A DNA stretch of 64,000 nt, taken from Aphrocallistes beatrix. Taxonomy: Eukaryota > Porifera > Hexactinellida > Sceptrulophora > Aphrocallistidae. The stretch lies in NCBI GenBank assembly GCA_963281255.1, contig OY725489.1, positions 7,552,768 through 7,616,767 of the forward strand. The letters run 5' to 3'. This document shows, one piece after another, positions 10,043 through 20,400 of the stretch. Position 1 is the stretch's first letter. Each line of letters starts with the position of its first letter. The notes beneath the pieces are model-generated. The model was given only the letters and a program-made list of their open reading frames with translations. It did no database searches and was not told the origin of the DNA. The position numbers and the translations under genes were made by a program.

Positions 10043-13000
10043 ATGGATTCGCTTACCACAAGCATCGATTTCGATCAGAGTTTTCAAGCCAATTGGAGAG
10101 CAGAACTGGCCACTCAAAACAATTTAGATTTTGATGAGTCAGCAAATTTGAATTTGTCTCAAAGCATCCGAATGGATCCTAACACGCCCGAAATAACTCA
10201 CTACATCAAACAGTACAAAGATCAATTGGAAACGCTGCAGAAAGATAACTTCTCACTCAAACTGCAGATTTTCTATTTCCAGAGAGCTTTTGAGAATGCT
10301 GGTAATTTAGAGGGACATCACTCAGGGGGGAGAGGGGTTGCAAGGGGGGTAAATGCCACCCTGTGAACTTTTCTTTCCCCTGGCAAAAATTTATTTCTAG
10401 TTTATAGTACAGTCGACTCCGCTTAATAGGGCCACATCGGTCAGAGGACATTTTGCCCCGATTAAGCGGAGGACCCTATTAACCGAAAATATTTTGTATT
10501 AGCTTCTATGTGTGAGAGCTATTCCGGTCCTGCCAAAAGTGGCCCGATTAAGCGGCTGAACCGATTAAACGGTGGCCCTATTAAGCGGAGTCGACTGTAT
10601 TTCCTACTTCCATCAGGCTTAATATACATTTTTGAAATTTTACAAAAATATTTTCTGATAGAGAGGACGGGTACCCAACTGGATGCCGCCTCCTCAGGTT
10701 TCCATTTGGGTTTGTGTCCTCTCTAGAACACTTTACATTTTAATCTGAAAAAATAGAGCTTTCTGGACCTCGTATATATGAAAAAAACACTACCCTACCA
10801 GGGTTGGATGGTAGGTCCGGATCTCAGACTGAGAGGATCTACTTAAAATACTTCCAGCAGGGGCCTCATTCACTAAAGTTCTTAGAATTTTTCTTAATTT
10901 AATTCTAAGTGCAATTCTAAGAATATTTCTTAAAATTGCTTTGAAATTCTTAGAATTCATAAAGAATTATGTGGCATCAAATTCTTTACGGATTCTAAGA
11001 ATTATTCTTAGAATTTGATCAATTCTTAGAATAATTCTTAGAATCGCATTTTTTCTCAGAATTCTTATAGAATACTATCTTGAAGAAATTTTCTTGAAAC
11101 ATCGATTTAGAATGAATTTAAGTCAACCTCCTACCTCACTTAAAAATTCTCTTAGAATTTGTATGCATTCTAAGAATTTGGCAAATTCTAAGAACTTTAT
11201 AACTTTAGTGAATACCACTTAAAATAATTCTAAGAATAATTCTTAGTTTTAAGAAAAATTCTAAGAATTCACTAAATTCTAAGAAAAATTCTAAGAATTC
11301 ACTAAATTCTAAGAATTCGCTAGATTCTAAGAAAAATTCTAAGAAATTCAGTTTAGAACTTTAGTGAATGAGGCCCCAGGGGGGGGATAACCCTCCGAGG
11401 GGTGCTAGATGAAACATGTACCATGTACCCTACCCTACCAAAAATACTCGTCCTCCCCAATATTCCCATACAAATTCATTTTATTAGTACTTACTACCTA
11501 AATTTTACATGACCCTTAGGCTAGTCATGAAAAATTTAGAATGGCAAATTTCATCTTACCAAATGGACACTCCGAAAAGTGGACAAACGCTCTACAACGG
11601 ACAAACCTCGTGGAGTGGATTTAATTTACCATATATACTTGTGTATGTGATACTTAAGCACTCTCCGAGAAGCGAGCATCTCTACAACGGACAAAAGCCA
11701 TGTCTTCAATGTGCTCCTTATTTGGTGTCTGGACTCTATAGTTTGGAATACTGGAGAAATCTATGAAATCTATCGAGACAATCCAACTCATTATTTAAAA
11801 AATTATTAATTATCAGATCATCATTATTATGTTCGTTTAGGTTTGGCGGAATTTCCTGATTCTTCTGAGTGTAAAGAAGGATTTTCTGAGTTGGAAAAGG
11901 AATTCACAGACAACAAAAAGTTGCTAGAAGATGCCAATCTAGCTATCAATCAGCTAACTGACCAGAATAAGGAACTGCATAAGAAGTTGTCTAAACTCGA
12001 AAAAAAATTTTCTGAGAATAAAAATAAATTTGAAGAACTGTCATCTATACTGGAACAGAAAGATGCTGAATTCGATGAGCTGAATGAGAATTTTATCGGA
12101 ATTTCGCACGAAAATAAGCAGTTGGAACAGAGGTGTGAAAATGTTATTGATCAGGTCCAAAGGCTAGAAAGCGAAATTGCATTCCTGAAAGCTAAAAGTG
12201 TTGAGGAAACAGCAGATAATTTAGGTATGTTATAAAAATACAGTCGACTCCGCTTAATAGGGCCACATCGGTCAGAGGACATTTTGCCCCGATTAAGCGG
12301 AGGACCCTATTAACCGAAAATATTTTGTGTTAGCTTCTATGTGTGAGAGCTATTCCGGTCCTGCCAAAAGTGGCCCGATTAAGCGGCTGACCCGATTAAA
12401 CAGTGACCCTATTAAGCGGAGTCGACTGTAGTTTTAATAGTAAGGAGATAACTATTAAAACTCGATTAATGTGTATTTATATATCTGAGCTCATACGAAA
12501 ATGTCGACTCATCGTGGAATTATGACGTTATTGTCACCGTTTTTTATAAATTAGAAATTTCAGTTTTTCGACCACTACTAGTATTTAGCAAATTAAATGA
12601 TCTTTGCCTAAAAATGACAGCCATTTCTAATACATAGTTTGAGCTGAAATTTATCAGTTTGTCACTATCATTGTCAACAGATTTTAGCGCCTGTGCGTGT
12701 TTTATCATCCCTAATGCGTGTCATCTGGTTTCGAAATGTTAGTCTGACCTGCCTGAGGGGGGTACCTTGGGGTCCAGGTATTATACAGCTCGCCAGAGAT
12801 AAGTACCTAATCTCAATCGCGTAAATTTCCATACGCTTAAATCGATAAATAACTTTATGGTTTAGGATAATATTGCAAAATTTTGCACTCCTAAGCATGA
12901 TTGGGATTAAAATCATGCGCCTAAAGGAGCGTCTCGCGTTCCTAGATAATTCCCTACTTGCGACCCATGTATTTATTAATACCCTACTTGGACTCGGAAT

Positions 13001-15644
13001 GTTGAATTGAAAGTGAAAGTTAATTGAAAGTGAAAATGAAAGTGGGATTTTTCTATTTATACTTTGTACCCCAAGTCCAAGTAGGGTTAAGATAAGAATT
13101 TCCCTAGGAGATGCACAGAAGTTGGCAGAGGCAGAAGAAAACGCGCGATTCTATCAAGAAAAGAACGCACAAGTGATAGAATTCGCGAAACCGTTAGCAC
13201 AGAAACTCCAAGAGACACAGGAGCTTTTGGAAGTGTCGGATCAAAGGTGTGAAAAGTTGTGCGATGAGCTGAAAAAGGCGGACAGTAAGCAAAGCGTATT
13301 TTCAGAAAAGGTCGCAGGCTTGGAGAGAGAGATTTTAGAGCTAAAGAGCAAAAATGCGAATTTGACTAGGCAAAATAATGAACTTTCAAATTTCACTGAA
13401 AGTTTGGAGCAGAAAAACGCGGAAATTTCGAGTGAAAGCTCACAGAATTCTTCAAAAATTAAAGATTACGAAATGATTCTCGATTCCTTGCATCAGAGAA
13501 TTAACGAAAATGCGAAGTTACTCGCAGCTCAAGATGAGGAAATAGGTGCAAAAAACCGCGAAATCAAAGCCAAATCACACCTTGAAGAGTCTCTTATACA
13601 AGCAAAATCAATCATTTCGAAGTTAGAAAGCCAATTACAAACACAGAATAGTGAAATTTTGTCATTAGAAGATTCAAAAAACGACGAATTAGTTGCTTTG
13701 AAACAAAAATATTTTCAAACTGAGACCATGTTGGATGAGAAAGAACTGAATTTCGCGAAATTAAAAGCAGAAAATGTCGCGTTACTGAGGGAATTGGACA
13801 AATCTGAGCTGATAAAACAACAAAACGAAGTGTTAATTGAAGAAATTAATGCCTTTAGAGGTATAAAAAAGCACGATTTTACTGCTCAAACGAAGCTAAC
13901 TATGAATGAGCTAAAGCAGAGTGAATGGGAAGTTTCTGAATTACAGAAAAAAATCAAAGATTTAGTGGTGGAAAAGAGTGATTTAGTCAGGAAACAAGAA
14001 GAATTTTCTAACTCTGAAATGCAAAATTTAACACACCAAAACGAGGAATTGAAAGATGATGTTTCACAATTAAAAGGAGATTTAGAGCTTTCGAATTTGA
14101 GAGTAATGGAATTGGAAGAACAGTTAAAACTCGTTGGAACTCTCTCAAAACCTGAAAAAGTCGGCGAAAATTCACCTTTAACGATTGACTCTGAAAATAT
14201 TCAATCAATTCTATCTGAATTGGTGGATCAGCTATCTGAAACTCGGAATTCACTCGAAATTTCACTCACAAATGAATCCCAAATGCGAACGAACCTGAAA
14301 GATTTAGAAGATAAATTCGCGATGATTTCTAATGAAAACGGTCGGATCATGAACAAGTTGCAGCAATCTGAGGAGAAGAATCAAGAGATTTCGCTGGAAT
14401 TGGAACGCAAAAAGGCCTCTTTCGGTAACAAGCTGCAATCAGCCAACCAACACCTCAAAGAACTCCAACACGTATTTCTTCCGAGTCCCAATACCAAAAC
14501 AGAACTGGAGGCTAACTGCGCTGATAATCCAAGCGGAGAAGAAGAAGATAAGAATAGTTTAACTGCAGTTCCTCAGGTTCTGAAGCAATCAGGACTCTCT
14601 ACACACGAAATTGAAGGTTAGTTGATGCATTCGGTTGTACAAAAGTTTATTAGATCAATTGCTGATTCAGAAGTCCAACCTTTTGGCCATTGACATAACC
14701 TACTTTGGTCATGGACATGACCTGGTACTTGGCCATGGACATCACCTGGTACTTGGCCATGGACATCACCTGGTACTTGGCCATGGACATCACCTGGTAC
14801 TTGGCCATGGGCATCACCTGGTACTTGGCCATGGACATGACCTACTTTGGTCATGGACATAACCTACTTTGGCCATGAACATGACCTATTTTGGCTATGG
14901 ACATAACCTACTTTGGCCATGGACATGACCTGGTACTTGGCCATGGACATGACCTGGTACTTGGCCATGGACATGACCTGGTACTTGGCCATGGACATGA
15001 CCTGGTACTTGGCCATGGGCATCACCTGGTACTTGGCCATGGACATGACCTACTTTGGTCATGGACATAACCTACTTTGGCCATGAACATGACCTATTTT
15101 GGCTATGGACATGACCTGGTACTTGGCCATGGACATGACCTGGTACTTGGCCATGGACATGACCTGGTACTTGGCCATGGGCATGACCTGGTACTTGGCC
15201 ATGGGCATGACCTACTTTGGCTATACATGACCTACTTAATTGGCCATACCATCGAACCTCCGATAGCAATTTTTCCACATTCAGAGGATACCCCGTCAAT
15301 TCTGAATTTCATACTTCGTGGACCCCTGATATGATCAGTGGGCCCCAGATTAGTGTGCGGCCAGGGTTCGACACAAAGTTTTTGGGCTGAATCCTTGGCC
15401 ACATGTGCTGCACCCTCGTCACGCCTCTGCCCATAGATATACGTAGGTTCCCCTGTAATCGAACGCCTTGTCCCTCACTATAGATATAGACGTTACCCTC
15501 CCAGACAACGACTTATTCCGACTAGCAGTTTCCTCTGACTCTAAGAACATTTCTCTCCTCCTCTCCATCTATAAAGAACTCCTCACCACGCATAAATATC
15601 TCTCCCGTGCTAAACAGTACACTCTCCCCACTCAAAAGCCTTGA
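10043..15644 (+). CDS. Centrosomin/CDK5RAP2-type CM1 coiled-coil protein, 770 aa
   Basis: Exons are 10043-10301, 11841-12224, 13108-14616 and 15484-15644. Every junction is GT-AG in phase 1, and the total is 2313 nt. Residues about 51-87 form a CM1 (Cnn_1N) motif: QLETLQKDNFSLKLQIFYF corresponds to the ENFNLKLRIYFLEER core. In CDK5RAP2, centrosomin and Mto1 this segment binds and activates the gamma-tubulin ring complex. Exon 2 continues with the family's ELEKEF..NKKLLEDANLAI segment. The rest is almost unbroken coiled coil, with many E, K, Q, N and S residues. The last exon was found by matching phase; it encodes a short non-coil tail ending in QKP. At 770 aa it is shorter than vertebrate CDK5RAP2. 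Likely role: microtubule nucleation at centrosomes. The subfamily is not settled. Confidence 0.82.
10408..10599. mobile_element. MITE family A, intact copy in CM1 gene intron 1
   Basis: 192 bp, with ends TACAGTCGACTCCGCTTAAT and TTAAGCGGAGTCGACTGTA. It is nearly identical to the copy at 12239-12430 in the next intron of the same gene. Confidence 0.92.
10860..11377. mobile_element. AATTCTTAGAATT-rich foldback element, 518 bp
   Basis: The TIRs are GGGGCCTCATTCACTAAAGT and ACTTTAGTGAATGAGGCCCC. The interior is dense with the short palindrome TTCTTAGAATT and variants in both orientations, so it can form many alternative hairpins. The flanks on both sides contain CTACCCTACCA, possibly part of an older host element or a target duplication. 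Confidence 0.85.
12239..12430. mobile_element. MITE family A, intact copy in CM1 gene intron 2
   Basis: 192 bp with both TIRs intact and a TA at each end. It starts only 14 bp after the exon 2 donor at 12225. Confidence 0.92.
12776..13090 (+). mobile_element. MITE family C copy plus a small TIR element
   Basis: Bases 12776-12957 are family C (GGTATTATACAGCTCGCCAG ... GGAGCGTCTCGCGTTCC), somewhat degenerate. Bases 12978-13089 form a separate element with ends AATACCCTACTTGGAC and GTCCAAGTAGGGTTA and an interior of repeated GAAAGTGAAA. Its right end stops 18 bp before the exon 3 acceptor. Confidence 0.65.
14700..15232. repeat. 24-bp minisatellite in CM1 gene intron 3
   Basis: The unit is about GGCCATGGACATGACCTGGTACTT (written with breaks: GGCCATGGACAT, GACCTGGTACTT). 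About 22 units of 22-24 bp occur, with variants CATCACC, GGGCATG and the 22-bp CATGACCTACTTTGGT form. The variants form a higher-order pattern: a run of 24-bp units is closed by two or three 22-bp units, then the pattern restarts. Open frames here on both strands come from the period being a multiple of three, not from a gene. Confidence 0.88.
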
Positions 15645-17445
15645 ATAGTTTTACACGAGATTTATCCTTAATACAAATCACTTACATCTTTCTACGTAGA
15701 TTCGTTGTAGCTTTATACGCCCATTATTGAACTAAATTAATATAGCCCTTCTCTATTAGAGTATATGGAATTGATTCGGATTTACGTTAAAACGAAACCA
15801 CTGCACTTTTAGTGCAGCTCCTCTAGCAGGGCCGGCGGCACTGGTCCCGTTGGTCCTTTTTAAAAGTGCCCCCAGGTTGGTCCTGTTAAACTGGACAACT
15901 TTTAAAAAGTGGTCAGCTTGGTTCGGTAAAAACCGGACCACTTCTAAAACCGTGGCGCCGGCGCTGTCTAGGGAAATACACTTATAGTATGAACGATGTA
16001 ACACTTCCTTCCGTCTGCTCCTGCGAAATTTAACAGTCCGATTTCTATCAAATTCGGTGTGTAGGATCCCTTTTAGTGTAGTAGATAAACACCTGATAAT
16101 GAATTTCGCGAAAGTTCTTTTGTAAGCATATATATTTAGATTTTCACATCTTTCATTTCGGAAACATACATATACTTGTAAAGCAAGGTTGAAACCGCTT
16201 CAACCAAATACCAATTTAACCGAATAATTTGGTCAACCGAATATCTGGTTAACCGAATAAATTTTGACAAATACTGTATGTATATTCATATTATTGTAAG
16301 ACACGTTTGAATAAAATCTAGTATGGATATATAATCTAAATGTAGGAATAAATAATTTTTCGTATAAAAGTAGCTTCTCTGCTAGAAGGATAAAAAGTTT
16401 AGTCCGAAAAATTATTCTGTTGACCAAAGTATTTGGTTGGCTAAATTATTCGGTTAACCAAATTATTCTGTTACACGAAATTATTTGGTTTTCAACCGAA
16501 TACCAAATAATGATATTTGGTTACAAACCGAATATCAACTATTTGCAAATATTATTTGGTTAAACTGAATAATCAACTATTTGCAAATATTATTTGGTTA
16601 AACTGAATAATCAACTATTCGGTTGCATCCCTGAAAGTCAATAATGAAATCCCAACTGGTAATTTAAGGTATTTTATATTGTAGAATCGTTTTTTTGTAA
16701 CTATTTCATGAGCTATATGTTAATTAAGATGTATATATGTACACATATTTTCACACCCCTGGTTTGTTTCAAATTAAAACTGCACTATGGGTCCCTCCAA
16801 TCAACAATTATTTAAAATATTTTGTAAATGTTCATTTTAATTTTTGTGGTTAATGTTAGCGTCAGTTCCAACACCTTCAAGGTTCAAATTACGCCGTAAG
16901 GAGTCAAACTATAAAAATAGCAAAAAGAATTGTGATAAAATTCTTTTTTAGAAAGTTGTGATGTTTCTAGATAAGCCGAAACTTTGGTTACTTTTGACTT
17001 TGAAGCTTTATAACTTTCTAAAAATCAATTTTATCGCAATTCTATCTGGAAGAGGAGTCTGTGTCGTTTCTTTTAGGAGATTTTTTAAAGTTTAAAACAC
17101 TTTTTGAGTTATGATAGTTGAAAGCATTTGAGATTAGAAATTTTGCAAAAATTACACTTCATCGTTAATGAAATTAGTTAGCATTTTGGTATGGAGTTAT
17201 TAATTTCAACATTATCTTCCCCCAAAGTTTTTTGCTCTTTTTAAATCTTGACCCCTGTGCCGCGATTTAACCTTGAAATATCAATTTATTATTTATTCAG
17301 GGAATGAATTCAATATGTATCTTCCAATTGAGCTGTACTGAATATACAAAAAAACTGAATGGGAATAACAAACAAAACTCAGGAATAATTCAACAGATAC
17401 AGCGTAATACTAAAATACAAATCCAGGAATGAGTTAAGTATTTCA
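15645..17445. other. Gap between convergent genes with two repeats
   Basis: Bases 15770-15970 hold a GC-richer repeat with GTGGTC, CTGGACAACTTTTAAAAAG and ACCGGACCACTT, fragments of which recur near 4975 and 48380. Bases 16186-16635 are the AACCGAAT foldback annotated separately. Minus-strand AATAAA motifs at about 17288-17298, some 150 bp past the stop at 17446, are a plausible poly(A) signal for the minus-strand gene. Bases 16640-17280 show nothing recognisable. Confidence 0.5.
16186..16635. mobile_element. Foldback element Q with AACCGAATA arms
   Basis: It starts AAGGTTGAAACCGCTTCAAC and ends ATTCGGTTGCATCC. The body is filled with TTGGTTAACCGAATA-like inverted motifs. Near the right end a 40-bp unit containing CAACTATTTGCAAATATTAT is tandemly duplicated. 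A related copy at 21704-22026 is split by a family A MITE. Confidence 0.75.
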
Positions 17446-20400
17446 TTACAATAATGAACCCCCTGCTTCCAGCCTATCAACTCGCTGGTTAATATCCCGC
17501 CCAATCACTTCACGTAGCTCGCGGTAATTCGGACATTTATGCATTCCCATCGGCTGTACTTGTGCGTGGAAACTGAAATCAGGTGGACTGAGTCCAACCA
17601 CGTAATATGTGCCGAATCCAACGTTGCTCGATTCGAGGAAATATCTGAAACGGAGTTCTTCTTGCCCATTCCTGAACTCGTATACTGAGAACATGTAGTG
17701 CTTTAGTAGGTTGCCGTGGTTGGGGCCATCAGCTTCGTCTACTGGTTTATCACTAGAGGAGAATCGAGTTAAATTTCGCGATGAAAAATTTCAGGTGCCT
17801 ATCTCTACCATACAGAGATATTTTCTGCCAATTTGATAAGTATCGAATTATTAGATTTCGCAGAGTGGTACATACAGAGGGAGAGCTGCATTTGTCAGAA
17901 TTTTGAACTCGCCATTTGTCAAATACCGCATTATGGTTAAAACGGAATAATGCTCGTTATTTTTAAGAAAAAGAAATTCTTCTTAAAAATTGCTAGCATT
18001 ATTCAGTTAATCATCTCATGTGGTCATCTTAGCCAGAAGCCACGCGTGAAAACTTTGGTCTAGGCGATGCTCAATAAGCACAATACAGTTGAAAGATACC
18101 ATTTCGACAACAAGCTACGTTCCTTTATGGATTCGAGTGCCTTTCACAAATGATATCATTGAGAAGTTTAACAGTACAGGTCTAGCCATAGAATGGCCCT
18201 TACGTCAATTCTATAAATGGTAATTGAAATTAAACCATTTATGGGAATTGACGTGTCATAGTATTTCGAATACATCAACGTTTTAAATCTCATTTTCAAA
18301 TATTAACATGAATCAAACAGTGGAATCTGCTATAACGGCCACTTTATATAGCGGTCACCTGCACACAGAGACGTAGCGAGGGTGAGACATATGCAGTCAA
18401 GGCCCAATATTTATGTGCCACACCCTTATCGCACCCCTGCCATACCCTAAAATCAGTTGGTTACGCCTCTGCCTGTACATAATGGTGACTTAAAAACAGT
18501 CCCGTTGATGACTTGATTCATTGACCCATCAAATGACCCATGACCCATGACCAAGGGATTATTTAGAAGCGCGAGACGTTCCTTTAAGCGTATGATTTTA
18601 AGCCTCAAAGTGTTTAGGAGCGTGAAAATCCAGAATAATACCCAATTTACTCTATGATATATGTTATTTATCGATTTAGGCGTATGAAAAAGGGTTTGAG
18701 ATTAGGAGCGTATCTCTGGAGGGCTGTATAATACCCTGCCCATTACCCATGACCCAAGGTCCATGGTCCATCCTGCATCACATATTGAAAAGGACATTGA
18801 TTTTACATCATTCCATTGCTTCCCAACCGGTGGGCTACGGGCTGGTGATCTAATCATATATAATGCATCTGGAGTTCTTTGATGTTCGTACCAGTTGAAA
18901 ATAATTCATCATAAAATGCGTTCGTATAATTGAGGATATGCAAGTATTTTTGGAATGTACATATGTCACCTAGTTTCAACCCACGTGTTCATAATTGATG
19001 TCTATACTGATGTTGTTCGGATATTAATTATTTTTTCACATATTGTTAATTCCATAGATTTCGCCCACAATTTTTTGAGTACAGTAAATATTTATAATCT
19101 AATCATACACACATAGGTGCAAAATTAGATAGAGACCAGATAGCACTTTTTGCCCAGGACAGTCTAGTTTTTTGCTCATGTCAGAGCTAAAAATTATTTG
19201 TTGCGATTGTAAGATAATTTCTACGATATCATATTTTGGTCCATTTTTTATACAATGTAAAAGTCCAGCTTTTTTTGTTGGAAAAAATAGTAAAATGACC
19301 AGGTTAAACCCTCTTGTCATCTAACATTAGGGAACATTGCATTTACCATTAAGAAAATGTAAAATACCATTACAGTACTCATAATACCATTACAGTCGAC
19401 TCCGCTTAATAGGGACACTTTTGGCAGGACCAGAATAGCTCTCACACATAGAAGCTAGTACAAATTATTTTCGGTTAATAGGGTCCTCCGCTTAATCGGG
19501 GCAAAATGTCCTCTGACCGATGTGACCCTATTAAGTGGAGTCGACTGTATTTAATCGGTTAATCAATATTTTCTGGGTAAATTTTTCTCATACATTCTTG
19601 ATCGTTACTAGTGACAAACTAATGTATTGTGGGTCACGGCGGTAACAAGGTTGAGAATCCCAGTACTAAATCCCGTACCTCTACTGATAATCACCTCTAT
19701 TTCTTGTGATTAAACATACCTGTAGAAAGTGAGTGGCTCAAAAAATTTGAGGCACATAATTCTGACTAAGGGACCAACTCTTAAATACTCCAAACAGAAC
19801 GAATTGATGTCACAAGCCATGAACATTTCACGGCCAAGTGTGTGATAGAGTTGTGTAGCAGCTTCAATTATCTTCTCTGCTTCATCGTATTTACCTCGAC
19901 CTAGATGGATGGATCATATATAAATACAGTCGACTCCGCTTAATAGGGTCACATCGGTCAGAGGACATTTGACCCGATTAAGCGGAGAACCCTATTAACC
20001 AAAATATTTGTATTAGCTCCTATGCTTGAGAGCTATTCCGATCCTTCTAAAAGTGGCCCGATTAAACAGTGATCATATTAAGTGGAGTCGACTGTGCAGT
20101 GAAACCTGTCTATAACGCCCACCCAAGGGAGTGGCCAAAAATGACCATTATGTGCCAGTGTCCGTTATATAGAGGTTAAATATAATGGTCTTAATTTTTG
20201 CATATGAAATATAAACTACCCATGATCAGGGGCGGTCACAGGAATTTTCCAAACCGGGGCGAGGCAGGGCCAAAGAAATAAATCTGGGTCCCTTCCTATG
20301 ATTTTGGATTAGGTGGTCGAATGAAATCCGGGGCCGCAGAATCAAACTGGGGACAAATGCCCCGGTTAAATATTCAAGGTGAAACTCATTCGGCTGTATC

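Noticed and set aside
14618-15334. Histidine/glycine repeat proteins on both strands in the CM1 gene intron
   Set aside because: These frames are translations of the 24-bp minisatellite in several phases and orientations at once.
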